Source: Ostrinia nubilalis
Taxonomy: Eukaryota; Arthropoda; Insecta; Lepidoptera; Crambidae
DNA length: 64,000 nt
Reading direction: 5' to 3'
Assembly: GCF_963855985.1 (NCBI RefSeq)
Contig: NW_026973566.1
Span: forward strand, 4,378,501-4,442,500
Part shown: piece after piece, positions 51,636 to 63,744 of the stretch
Position numbering within the stretch: position 1 is the first letter of the stretch
Layout: each line of letters begins with the position of its first letter
Position numbers and translations under genes: made by a program
Notes under the pieces: model-generated
Databases searched by the model: none
What the model saw: only the letters and a program-made list of their open reading frames with translations
What the model was told of the DNA's origin: nothing

Positions 51636-53832
51636 CAGTGTGTCCGGGCTTGTAGTGATCAAACTTTAATGGCGTAATCTATAGACAATTTTATCGATGA
51701 AAATACTTCAAATTTGGGGCTTGACCCATTTGTCGCAAAATTACGAGGATTTAAGTTTTTAATTTTTAGTTTTCACCTCTTCCTTCAAAAACAAGTGAAA
51801 ACGTGGGTAACTTAACATTAATAAGCGAATATTTGATACTAGCTTTCCGCCCGCGGCTTCGCCCGCGTGGAATTTTGTCTGTCACAGAAAAACAATATCG
51901 CGCGCGTATTTACTCACCGTTTAGACCTACCCTGGACTACGACAAACATTTTAAAACTAAAATCAGCTCAATCGGCCCAGCCGTTCTCGAGTTATAATCA
52001 GACTAACGAAGATCAATTCATTTTTATTTATATAGATAAATAGATGATAGCTAGCGGCCGCCCGCGACTTCGTACGCGTGGATCCCGTTTTACCCCCTTC
52101 ATCTATCTTAAGCGGTTTAGGTTTTTTTCATACAAATGTTTTTTCCCGCTAACTCCCGTTCCCGTGGGAATTTTGCGATATCCTGTTGTACCTAAGCTTT
52201 AAGTTTACTAAGGTACCTGCACACCAAATTTCAAGCGTCTAACTTAAGCGGTTTAGATTTTTCATAAAAAAGGATTTTATCGCTAATTCCCGTTCCCGTG
52301 GGAATTTCGGGAATTCCTTTCTTAGTGCACCTCTACGGTACCTAAACTACGTTCCTTTTAAATTTCAAGTGCCTACGTTTAGCCGTTTAGGCTGTGCGTT
52401 GATCTGTCAGTCAGTCAGTCAGTTTCTCCTTTTATATATTTAGAAGATTAGATGATAGCTAGCGGCCGCCCGCGACTTCGTACGCGTGGATCCCGTTTTA
52501 CCCCCTTCATCTATCTTAAGCGGTTTAGATTTTTTTCATACAAATGTTTTTTCCCGCTAACTCCCGTTCCCGTAAGAATTTTGCAATATCCTGTTGTAAC
52601 TAAGCTTTACGTTTACTAAGGTACCTGCATGCCAAATTTCAAGCGTCTATCTTACGCAGTTTAGATTTTTTCATACATATGTTTTTTCCCGCTAACTCCC
52701 GTTCCCGTGGGAATTTTGCAATATCCTGTTGTACCTAAGCTTTAAGTTTACTAAGGTACCTGCACACCAAATTTCAAGCGTCTAACTTAAGCGGTTTAGA
52801 TTTTTAATACAAAAGGATTTTTCCGCTAATTCCCGTTTCCGTGGGAATTTCGGGAATTCCTTTCTTAGTGCACCTCTACGGTACCTAAACTACGTCCCTT
52901 CCAAATTTCAAGTGCCTACGTTTAGCCGTTTAGGCTGTGCGTTGATCTGTCAGTCAGTCAGTCAGTTTCTCCTTTTATATATTTAGATCATGCGATAGTC
53001 AATAAAATTATCTATTAGTACAAGTAGAAAACGGACACAAGTTTCATACATTTTATGGAAGTAAGAATAGATTGAATTAGAAAAAGACATGATTTTTTTC
53101 ACTTCTTTTTCAGTTATTTTCCAATACAAGAAAAACCAGGTCGTTAAGGTATGTTTTATTTGCATTGTATTATTAGTATTTGAGCTATTCTACAAAACGA
53201 ATGTAAATTTATCAGTCTACGTCTATTAGTTTTGACGTAATTATTGAACAAAGATACCCCTTCCCAGCCGGTTCCATAGCGCGTCGGAATAGGCTGTGTG
53301 ATTCTTTCAGGCAGTGCAATTTCGCATGTTAGCAGCGCTATGAAACCGGCTGGGAAGGGGTATCTTTGTTCAACAATTACGTCGAAACTAATAGACATAG
53401 ACTAATAAATTTACATTCGTTTTGTAGAATAGCTCAAATACTAATAATACAATGCAAATAAAACATACTTTAACGACCTGGTTTTTCTTGTGTTGGAAAA
53501 TAACTGAAAAAGAAGTGAAAAAAATCATGTCTTTTTCTAATTCAATCCATTCTTACTTCCATAAAATGTATGAAACTTGTGTCCGTTTTCTACTTCTACT
53601 AATAGATAATTTTATTGACTATCGCATGATATCAAATATTCGCTTATTAATGTTAAGTTACCCACGTTTTCACTTGTTTTTGAAGGAATAGGTGAAAACT
53701 AAAAATTAAAAACTTAAATCCTCGTAATTTTGCGACAAATGGGTCAAGCCCCAAATTTGAAGTATTTTCATCGATAAAATTGTCCATAGATTACGCCATT
53801 AAAGTTTGATCACTACAAGCCCGGACACACTG
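51636..53832. mobile_element. Palindromic TA element B, copy 1 (split)
   Basis: The arms start CAGTGTGTCCGGGCTTGTAG, are flanked by TA, and meet in an inner inverted repeat (CCCTTCCCAGCCGGTTCCAT and its complement) near 53260-53375. The left arm is 51636-51838 plus 52988-53255. The insertion 51839-52987 lies between the A and T of GATA^TCATG. The 80-codon frames in the arms are mirror images of each other and not genes. Confidence 0.9.
51839..52987 (-). mobile_element. Helitron-type insertion block (tandem)
   Basis: The block lies exactly between A and T of an AT dinucleotide. It begins CTAGC and ends ...TTTAGA, i.e. on the minus strand TCTAAATATATAAAAGGAGA ... GCTAG, the TC/CTAG ends of Helitrons. 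Inside are a first unit (51839-52045, CTTTCCGCCCGCGGCTTCGC) and two near-identical units (about 52051-52450 and 52459-52987), each with CTAGCGGCCGCCCGCGAC and a (CAGT)n tract. No Rep/helicase is encoded. Confidence 0.75.
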
Positions 53833-53874
53833 TATATACAAACATTTCACAATTAATTTCCACCCCTTTGCCCA
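53833..53874. other. Short unassigned junction
   Basis: The sequence between two palindromic elements contains ACAATTAATTTCCACCCCTT, whose inverted form recurs at about 10630-10655 beside element A. It is probably a shared target repeat. Confidence 0.4.
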
Positions 53875-54290
53875 TGCTAAAAACTGCGCAGTTTTTGGAA
53901 CTTTCATAATAACACAAAAAAACATGTACTTAATAGGCCATTATTTTCTGTAATCGCTCCACTAAAGTGGTAAGTCGGAGATTCCGTTACATGTTTTTGA
54001 CTTTCTTAGGACTAACTAATGTTTGTAATTCTCTAAGTTTACGTTACGTAGAACACATTTAAAGACAATAACTGAACAGAACATTTTTTTATCCACAACG
54101 AGGAATCTCTTGCCATTCATCTGACCTGATGGAAACTGATGGATGATCAGCGAGCTTCACTCGGAATCCTAAACCACAGAGGAATTGGCTGTCCTAAATA
54201 GGTGGCCTTACCACTAGACCACAGTGGTGGTTGTTACTTTACGATTAAATTCGATATACCTACATATTAGAGTGTGAGAGAAAGGGAAAG

Positions 54291-54481
<191 letters not shown>

Positions 54482-54671
54482 ATGGGTGTAATAATTTAAT
54501 TTAAAGTAAATGTTCAAAATGTTCGCCGTTGACCTGAATGCACATTCGACAACGACGCAAAAAAATTCTTTGTAAAACCTTCTTCTTCATTTTAATTTGG
54601 TTTTGTGCTTCAGTCAGCTTTGTCCGCAGTTCATCAATATTTTCATATTAATAATAATAATAATAATAAGC

Positions 54672-57600
54672 ATGCGAACCGTCGGTGGCGAGGAGCTGAG
54701 CAGGCGGGCTTCCGCTGGGCATGCACCCGAATTAACTACAGCCGAAATCAACTCAAAACCGTCATCACCATCATCCTCAATCCATAGTCTATTCCAATTC
54801 CCCAGCTCATCGCCTCATTCTTTTGAAGACCCAATTACATCCCGATCATCTACAACTTCCCCAGCCCCGGTAGATGTTGTGCGGACAGCTGATGCTGACG
54901 AATCTGCACCCACTACTGGAACCACACGTGCGCGTAAAAGATGGAGTAATGAAATGAATAAGTTCATCTGGCGCACATACCTTATAGCAACTAATTTGGA
55001 AAAAACAAAAAAAGGTTACTTGGATTTACTTCACCAAAAGTTTTCCCAAACTTTCCCGGACATGGAAGCATCTAGACAACGTTTAGGGGATCAGCGTAGA
55101 GCTATAGTAAACAATAAATTGCTACCTGCAGACACCCTTGATTCGATCAGAGCAGAAGTAATAGCCGAAATGCAGGGAACACACACTACATCAAATACAC
55201 CTACACATTCCCAACCACCCAACAACATGATCAACGAAGGCGGTAGAATGCAGTGGACAGATGATATTAATGAAGCCATTATTCGATCCTATTTTGAAGT
55301 CACACAGTTGGAAACGGACTTAACCATATACAGGAAAAACTTAGGGAGAAATTTATAGAAATTTTCCCACATTTGTCTCATCTTTCAGAGCAACGGATCT
55401 CAGACCAGAAAAGAGCAATCATCAGAAATAAATATTTTAATGAAGCCAAAATCAATCAAATAAGACAAGAAGTAAGTTTGCAATTACAAAACACTCGACA
55501 TACTAATGACTCAAGGACCATACATGAGGATATATCGCAAAATAGTAATAACTTAGGAGGAAGCTCAAATGATACTCAGATTAGTGATAACACCCCTGAC
55601 AACTCTAACAACGAAACACTACACACAAGTACATTTAGCAGACATATAGACATAACAAAAATAGAAGAACAATTTAACACGGCATTTAAACAATTGCGAT
55701 CGGTTGACCCGACAAACAGACCTTTTATTCCAAAACAGAAAACCTCTAAAAACTATCATTTATTATCGAAAGTTTGAATATTCACGTTTTACCAAAACAT
55801 TTGAATCATGATCTAGATTTTTCCACGTTACATGCAATTATTTATTCAGCTGCTTATACAACAGCTATCTGTAATAATTCGAAGGTATATGACCGCACTA
55901 GCTCTGCTGAGGTAAGACACAAACGAAAACCGTCGTGGCAACAGCGGCTAGAAAACAAAATAGCCAGGTTGAGATCTGATATAGGACGGTTAACAAGTTA
56001 TATGCAAGGTAATAGAAGCTCACAAGTCACCAAAACAGTAGAAGAAATAAAAGGAAAGTACCATATACACTCAGTCCACGAAGAGCCTAACTCAGAAATA
56101 GCGCATTTTCTCGACACCCTAAAACAAAAATTAAACGCCGCTTCCAGTAGACTCAAACGATATCTAACGTGCACAGCACGCAAAGCTCAAAATAACCAAT
56201 TCCAACACAATGAAAAATATTTTTACAGACATCTTACTTCCAGCCGTACTCAAAATCAACACAATCAATCAGATAATCGAACACCTTCGCCGCAGGAACT
56301 CCGTCAATTTTGGGCCAACATCTGGGAAAATCCGCTAGAACACAATAGAGATGCCGAATGGATTAACGAAACCGAAATATACACAAACTCTACAGAAATG
56401 CATTTCGAATTCATAGCTGCAGACACATTTATTGAAGTAATTAAACGAACACATAACTGGAAGGCACCTGGAACTGACAATATACACAACTATTGGTACA
56501 AAAAGTTTACCAGCACTTACCCATATATCCATAGTCATATTAACCCTACAGTGGTCGCGCGGATTACACCCGTAATCCACTCGTGCAAATTGTCGTATAT
56601 TTTGAAATCGGTCTACGCGATCGTTTTGATACTTCGTGTACTTTAAGTTGCATAGTCAAAGATCACACTTAATGACGTGTGAGCGCCAGGTCGCTTGTGG
56701 ATGTGTCGCAGGAGCCCCGTAAATGCCGATGGTCTACCCGTGTAATCCGCGCGACCAATTACGTAAGTATTTTTTAAGTTACCTTTTCTATTTAATGTGT
56801 TTGTTTTTGCATTATTAGTGTAAATTAATGCTTTATAATAAATAATTACGGCATAGGTATGTATTTACATTTGTGTTTTCAATAAAATAATTGTATTTCA
56901 GATAAAAAACATGAACAATAGACAAAAAGCACAAATTGCAGAATGGCTAGAAGTAATTGACAATGAAAGCGTATCTTCTGGCGACTCTTCGGTTTCTGAT
57001 GAAGAAGTGCACATTCTTCCACAAGAGAACAAGTTTCTCAGACCAATGATTAGCCATCTAACTCAGAACCATCACAGCGGAGTTTTTTAGGTCGCTACTT
57101 TGACTGCGGATGAAATCGAAATCAAAGTACTGGAAATACTTGTAATTCGTGCAACAAATTTATTTGTCCTTATCATTCCATGATGGCCTGTATCTCCTGT
57201 TCAAAATATAATTAATAAATAAGTGCAATTAGTACTGAATAATTTCTAAACTGCCAAAGTTGACATTTTCTTGATGAAAAATGATGATTTTTATGTTTTG
57301 GTTAATTTATAAAAACTAAGAAGAACTGCTGGTTTCTTTGTTTGATTATTTAATTAACTAATACATAACAATAAATATAAAAAATAAAGAAACATGTTTT
57401 TATAAAGATATGTCTTCTTTTTTTACTCCATAAAATGGCTTACGCATGTAATCCGCGCGACCATTAACGTAACATTTTAGAGCGCGACCACCGTAGGGTT
57501 AATCAATTCATACAGGAACCACATACTATCCCAGATTTCATTACACAGGGCGTAACATATATGTTACCTAAGAACCATGATGACACAAGCAATCCAGCCA

Positions 57601-59653
57601 AATACCGACCCATCACCTGTTTGCAAACTATTTATAAAATCCTGACATCTTGTGTAAGCGAAGAAATATACAAACACTTAGATGAACATTCTATCCTGGC
57701 AGAACAACAGAAAGGCTGCAGAAAAAACAGTCAAGGGTGTAAAGAACAGTTAACGATTGACGCAATAGTTACGAGGGAGGCACAGCGAAAGAGGAAAAAT
57801 ATTCATACAATGTTCATTGACTACCAAAAAGCATTCGATTCTGTCCCTCATAGCTGGCTGATACACGTCCTTAATATATATAAAGTACATCCTACCATAG
57901 TTAATTTTCTGAAATCCACAATGCAAAATTGGCAAACCGTACTTAAGATCAAACAAAATGGTACTTCATTAACGACCGAACCTATCCGAATACAACGAGG
58001 AATATTCCAAGGTGATGCCTTAAGCCCACTTTGGTTCTGTCTGGCATTAAACCCACTCTCGCATTTGCTCAACAAAGCTAACTTAGGATACAGCATTTCA
58101 GTTCAACATGATCACCAGACACTCTCTCATTTGATGTACATGGATGACATAAAGTTGTATGGAAGCAGTAAAGAAGAACTATTCACTCTAGCAAATATTA
58201 CAGAAACGTTTTCTAAAGACATTAAAATGCAGTTTGGAATAGATAAATGTAAAGTCCACTCCGTCGAACGAGGTAAAGTCCAACACAACCCATACTTTGT
58301 TGAAACAGGAGAAGAAATAGAAGCGATGAACGAGGACACAAGCTACAAGTATTTAGGTTTTTATCAAGCACGACAACTATTACAAAAACAAACAAAACAA
58401 CAGCTCAAAGATAAATTCAAGCAAAGACTTAAAGCTATACTCAAAACGCATCTTAGTTCCAGGAACCTCATCAAGGCAATCAACACATATGCTATTCCGG
58501 TACTCACTTACTCTTTCGGTATCATCTCTTGGACACAGACAGAATTAGACACACTCCAACGTAACATAAACACACATATGACAAAATTTAGGAAACATCA
58601 CCCAAAATCTTGTATCCAGAGGACCGTCCTCCCAAGAGATGAGGGAGGCAGAGGACTTATTGACATAAAAAAATTGCACAACAGACAGATAACTACATTA
58701 AGAAAATTTTTTCACAAAAAAGCCGAAACAATACCACTTTACTACAACCTTACTTTAACAGATAACAAGCTGACACCCCTAAACCTACACGACAAAAACA
58801 CACAAGCAAATGAAAAATGCTCACTTGATCAGGACAAAGCTACGCAATGGGCTCAAAAGTCTCTTCACGGAGGCATAAAGCTGACCTCAGTCAACCCCAT
58901 GTCGATAAGGAAGCATCGAACGCATGGCTGAGGCGCGGCGAGCTATTCCCTGAAACGGAGGCTTTTATGCTCGCGATACAGGACCAGGTGATAGCGACGC
59001 GTAACTATCGCAAGCACATCACCAAAGAATTGCAGGTGGATCTATGTCGAAGATGTAATAGCGCACCGGAAACCATTCAGCATGTCACCGGCGCCTGCAA
59101 ATCTCTGGTCCAATCCGACTACAAGCATCGACACGACCAAGTAGCAGCTATCATTCACCAATACATAGCACACAGACATAAATTTATCCCAAAAAAATCT
59201 CCGTACTACAAATATACACCATCAACCATACTCGAAAATAGCGAACTAAAAATCTACTGGGACCGCACCATAATCACAGACAAAACCATACATTACAATA
59301 GACCTGACATTACAATACATAATAAATCTAAAAAAACCGTATACCTAATTGATATTGCCATTCCTAATACACATAATATACAAACAACCATCTCAGAAAA
59401 ACTTACAAAGTACCATGACTTAGCCATAGAACTGAAAACTCAATGGGGAGCAAATGCTGTTTACATAGTACCTATAGTTATATCATCTACAGGAGTAATA
59501 CCCAAAACATTAGCAAAAAGTCTTAAAGTTCTGGAAATTAATGACAACATGACATACTTACTACAAAAAGCCGTAATTTTAAACACCTGCCGTCTTACCC
59601 GTAAATTCCTGTCCTCGGACATATCGTCATTCAACGCTGTTATGCTTGGCTGA
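54672..59653 (+). pseudogene. Dong-type ORF: Myb-like, RT, restriction-like endonuclease
   Basis: The N-terminal part (from MRTVGGEELSRRASAG) has two similar Myb/SANT-like units (RWSNEMNKFIWRTYLIAT and QWTDDINEAIIRSYFEVT). The RT follows, with KAPGTDNIHNYWYKKF, KYRPITCLQTIYKILTS, IDYQKAFDSVPHSWL (motif A), QGDALSPLWFCLAL (motif B) and LMYMDDIKLYG (motif C). The C-terminus has a Cys/His motif (CRRCNSAPETIQHVTGAC) and a PD-(D/E)xK-like RPDITIHNK...YLIDIAIP. Frameshifts near 55345, 55775 and 58850 and the piggyBac insertion make it a pseudogene, yet the catalytic residues survive. Confidence 0.88.
56544..57498 (+). mobile_element. Internally deleted piggyBac-like element, TTAA ends
   Basis: TTAA flanks both ends (56540-56543 and 57499-57502), and the termini read CCCTACAGTGGTCGCGCGG and ...GCGCGACCACCGTAGGG. 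Inside, after an acceptor-like TTGTATTTCAG, an N-terminal piece starts MNNRQKAQIAEWLEV (56911 on) with an acidic stretch, and a C-terminal Cys-rich piece reads TCNSCNKFICPYHSMMACISC then a stop (about 57205). These are the two ends of a piggyBac transposase with the catalytic middle deleted. The element interrupts the Dong frame exactly at TTAA. Confidence 0.9.
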
Positions 59654-59722
59654 GGCCCGCATAACAGATATAATAACCCACCCCAAAAAGGTGGAGAAAA
59701 AATCAAGAAGTGTATAATAATA

Positions 59723-60640
59723 AAAAATAAATCTTTATTTGGCACGGGACAAAAAATGACAAATACAAGTGTAAAAAGGTACATAAAGAAGAAAAAAAAT
59801 AAAAAACAGTAAAATAATCCAGCCAGACCAGTAAAGATCCCGAGCCAAAAAGGCGCCCGCTCAGCGATACTCGGGACTTATGTGAAAGTCCCGACGCTGA
59901 TTTTCAGCGAGTACCCTTCCCTAGGCCTCGGCTGTTGGGACCCAAACCGCGTCCACCAAACAAACTAATTATTAAAACTTTAATAGGATAATAAAGAGCG
60001 GAGAGGGGATGCCCAACAGTCGAGGCCCTGCGTGGCGCTCTGCTGACATATAAACAAACAATAAAAATAAAATAAAATTACAGACACTAAGCTAAAGACA
60101 AAATCAAGAAAAATACTAAATTAAGAATATGTAAGTGTGTTGTGTGTGTGCTCCTGAACGTGCCATCAATGCGTTAGTGTGGGTGACGTGTTGAGTGTTT
60201 GTGTGTTTACTAATAAATAAATAAATAAGTCAACGAACGGGAATAAAATAAAAATAAATAAAATGTTAATGAACTAATACAATAAATATTAAAGTAAAAT
60301 CGGAGACATCCAGCACCGACAAAAGCGCCCTCTATTCACGCAGGCACTCTGCGTAGGAAATTGGCCAAGACGCAGTAGTGTGAACACAATCTCCTCATTA
60401 CTCGAGTGCGTCGCTCACACTTCGGTGTGCGACTCGGGCGAATCGCCGAACATCGCACTCGCGCCACACATAATCTGTGGCAGACGACACGAGATATTCA
60501 TGAAGCTAAAGATAAAAATGGAGGCCAGACTTGGAACAAAAACTTGAGTCAAATATCTACTTATCTCTATCTCGCTCTCTGTGGGCCGACCTCTCTTTTT
60601 AATGTGGACTGTAGTATTGCTATCTCCTGATTTAAATCTC
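59723..60640 (-). repeat. Minus-strand LINE 3' region
   Basis: Read on the minus strand, the sequence ends CCCGTGCCAAATAAAGATTT ATTTTTTATTATTA, a LINE-type 3' end with AATAAA. Upstream it carries GC-rich UTR-like sequence (GGTTTGGGTCCCAACAGCCG). No RT motif survives. The right boundary is uncertain. Confidence 0.55.
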
Positions 60641-60938
60641 CTAGTAAATTCTTCGAAATTGCCAATTCACTAACCAAATCAGAAGTTAAACAAATAAATA
60701 ATTAAATATTTGAACTACGATTACCTACTTGAATTAAAAATCACAAAATTGTCGGCCGTTTAGGTTTAATGTGTTGGCGAATCAGGGAATTACAATCCCA
60801 ATTCCTGGGGAATCGGTACCATGTGGCAACATCGGCCCAATCCGGCCCATCATGGCGGTTGTTTACTATTTTGTTCATTATGCAGTTAATTTCGTTTGAG
60901 ATTGTTTACAGGAAATAATCATTGTTTTATCACAAGAA

Positions 60939-61013
60939 ATGGTGCAAAATTTTGTAGTGCGTGGTTGCGGTAGTACGTGGTGTCCTGGAAGTGACATAAG
61001 ATTCCACGCGTAA
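60939..61013 (+). other. Possible first exon of a THAP-type protein
   Basis: ATGGTGCAAAATTTTGTAGT opens a 24-codon frame (MVQNFVVRGCG...CPG...IRFHA) that ends at a strong donor, GCG^TAAGTG / GC^GTAAGT (about 61011). An acceptor-like TTTTTTACAG follows at 61072. The pattern 'V.GC....C......FH' recalls the start of THAP zinc fingers, which occur in P-element-type transposases and host genes. Nothing further of the domain is seen. Confidence 0.3.
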
Positions 61014-61740
61014 GTGTTTATCTCGTGATTTCCGACATTGGATCATTGTAAACATTTTTCACATTTTTTACAGTAATTTCTTCCTAAAATATTCCCTATT
61101 GTATACCAGATGAAGGGCAAGAGCTTCCTCGTTGTCGATAAAAAATGTTCTTTTCAGATATTGTCTCTAAATGTGTTCTACATAACGTAAACTTAAGGGA
61201 TTGCAAACATTACTTAGTCCTAAGAAAGTCAAAAACATGTAACGGAATCTCCAACTTGCCACTTGAGTGGAGCGATTACAGAAAATAATGGCCTATTAAG
61301 TACATGTTTTTTTGTGTTATTATGAAAGTTCAGAAAACTGCGCAGTTTGTAAAATTATTTTGGACCTATGGAAGTTCTTTTTTTTTTCAAACCTTTAAGT
61401 GGAAAATTTTAGAATGTTCCGCTAAAAGCATATTTTTTATGTTTCTAGCAAAAATTTTGTATCTTGCATCAGAGATAGGAAGTTGATTATTTTTTTCAAA
61501 AATCTGCATTTAATAGGGAATCTGTCAAAAAAAAGAAATCTGAGAAAAGTTGACCCAAAAAAAAGATAAAAAAATTTAAAGCCTACTGGGTCATACAATT
61601 TGAAAAAATCACAAAATTAACGATAACTTCTAAACTATGAAAAATCGTAGAACATACATGGGGGTGAAATCGATAGGTCTAGTCCTCACCTATCACCTGC
61701 CTTCGGCTTGACACCTTACAAGAAACACCCTGTATAGGTA

Positions 61741-62784
61741 CAATGTGTCCGGGCTTGTAGTGATCAAACTTTAATGGCGTAATCTATAGACAATTTTATC
61801 GATGAAAATACTTCAAATTTGGGGCTTGACCCATTTGTCGCAAAATTACGAGGATTTAAGTTTTTAATTTTTAGTTTTCACCTCTTCCTTCAAAAACAAG
61901 TGAAAACGTGGGTAACTTAACATTAATAAGCGAGTATTTGATATCATGCGATAGTCAATAAAATTATCTATTAGTAGAAGTAGAAAACGGATACAAGTTT
62001 CATACATTTTATGGAAGTAAGAATGGATTGAATTAGAAAAAGACATGATTTTTTTCACTTCTTTTTCAGTTATTTTCCAACACAAGAAAAACCAGGTCGT
62101 TAAGGTATGTTTTATTTGCATTGTATTATTAGTATTTGAGCTATTCTACAAAACAAATGTAAATTTATTAGTCTATGTTTATTAGTTTTGACGTAATTGT
62201 TGAACAAAGATACCCCTTCCCAGCCGGTTCCATAGCGCGTCGGAATAGGTTGTGTGATTCTTTCAGGCAGTGCATTTTCGCATGTTAGCAGCGCTATGGA
62301 ACCGGCTGGGAAGGGGTATCTTTGTTTAACAATTACGTCGAAACTAATAGACGTAGACTAATAAATTTACATTCGTTTTGTAGAATAGCTCAAATACTAT
62401 ACAATGCAAATAAAACATACTTTAACGACCTGGTTTTTCTTGTGTTGGAAAATAACTGAAAAAGAAGTGAAAAAAATCATGTCTTTTTCTAATTCAATCC
62501 ATTCTTACTTCCATAAAATGTATGAAACTTGTGTCCGTTTTCTACTTCTACTAATAGATAATTTTATTGACTATCGCATGATATCAAATATTCGCTTACT
62601 AATGTTAAGTTACCCACGTTTTCACTTGTTTTTGAAGGAAGAGGTGAAAACTAAAAATTAAAAACTTAAATCCTCGTAATTTTGCGACAAATGGGTCAAG
62701 CCCCAAATTTGAAGTATTTTCATCGATAAAATTGTCCATAGATTACGCCATTAAAGTTTGATCACTACAAGCCCGGACACGCTG
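61741..62784. mobile_element. Palindromic TA element B, copy 2 (complete)
   Basis: This 1,044-bp element starts CAATGTGTCCGGGCTTGTAG and ends in the inverted form ...CCGGACACGCTG, flanked by TA on both sides. The arms are about 490 bp, with a centre of some 50 bp near 62240-62290. The 85-codon frames at 61864-62121 and 62404-62661 are the two arms read in opposite directions and are not genes. It is the reference for the split copy at 51636 and the half copy at 17055. Confidence 0.92.
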
Positions 62785-63095
62785 TATTGTGCCACTGGTG
62801 CTCTCTAGTACTGGAGTAATCCCTAGACACCTGCACCGCAGCATCAGCCTATTAGAACTCCCAGAACATACATATATTACAATGCAAAAAGCAGCAATTT
62901 TAAATACATGCCGTATAGTGCGCCGATTTCTTCAGGATGAACCGACAATCTCTTCAGAGCTATCACAAACAATGACTTAAGAGACCATATACTTGGCTAT
63001 GCCCGTAAATGGTTTTAAAACACACCAGCCCCGTGCTGTGATAAACAAAATTACGAAAAATAATAATAATAATAACAATAATAATAATAATATCG
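62785..63095 (+). mobile_element. Dong/R4-type LINE 3' fragment with TAA tail
   Basis: A frame reading VPLVLSSTGVIPRHLHRSIS and MQKAAILNTCRIVRRFL, then a stop at 62980, matches the C-terminus of the Dong-type ORF (59470-59650). It ends in (AATAAT)n at about 63058-63092. Only the 3' end is present, cut on the left by element B. Confidence 0.8.
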
Positions 63096-63224
63096 TATCG
63101 TCAGAAAGTTCATGCAGGACGACTCCAACTCCGCTATCAATTCTGAAAACTTAACTCACTTGGCATGAGCCCGTGAGTTATGGTTAAAACCGAAGACCAT
63201 AGGGACTTCGAGTAAAAATAAAGA

Positions 63225-63740
63225 AAACGTAACAATAATAATAATAATAATAATAGTGTTAAAGGGCATAACGCCGCGAGTAACTTCGGAGAAAGCGCAG
63301 CACACCTCTCTACACCCCTGAGCTGGCAGACGCCAATGTTGCCCCTCAGTCCGGTCTATACGACCCATGACGCCAGGGGGGGCCCATTTAGTCGCTGGCT
63401 AGTCACCGCCTGCCATTTTTTCAGTCCGAGACTATGAACCAGGCAGGTGACCCGTAGTCTCCATCCATAGCCCAGTAACCAGTCCATCCATCCTTCATCC
63501 ATAACCCTAGTCCATTCTCCAATAACTGTAATAGCTCCTGTGCACAGGCTGGGGATGGTCTCTGGCTACATCCCATGATATAATCAGAGACTAGATCCAG
63601 CATGTGCACCACTTTCACTTTTGTCGATTATTTTGCGCTTAAAACGGCCTCTACGTGTTGGATCTGTATCCCCACGCAAGCCTTATAAAGGACCGGGCCA
63701 CTTTTGACCCGTGAGCTCCAAAGCGTACAAATAATAATAA
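63225..63740 (+). other. Sequence between TAA repeat tracts
   Basis: (AAT)n tracts stand at 63233-63256 and about 63729-63744. Between them is GC-richer sequence (GGGCATAACGCCGCGAGTAA; ACCCCTGAGCTGGCAGACGC) without a supported frame. Given the tracts it may be a 5' or 3' UTR piece of another Dong-type LINE. Confidence 0.4.
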
Positions 63741-63744
63741 TAAT

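Larger units (their letters stand above)
54650..59722 (+). mobile_element. R4/Dong-type LINE at a TAA repeat
   Basis: The element lies directly after (AAT)n (54650-54668) and ends at a TAATAATAA tail (about 59710-59722). Known Dong/R4 LINEs sit in TAA repeats. The single ORF is now broken into several frames (54672-55358, 55373-55777, 55774-56543, 57503-58931, 58847-59653) and split by a piggyBac at 56544-57498. Its C-terminus has a restriction-like endonuclease, as expected of the R2/R4 group. Confidence 0.8.

Noticed and set aside
61864..62661. Near-identical 85-codon frames (MQIKHTLTTWFF...) on opposite strands, also at 52983 and 53452
   Set aside because: They are the two arms of a palindromic transposon read in opposite directions. 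The conserved protein sequence reflects repeat copies, not selection on a gene.
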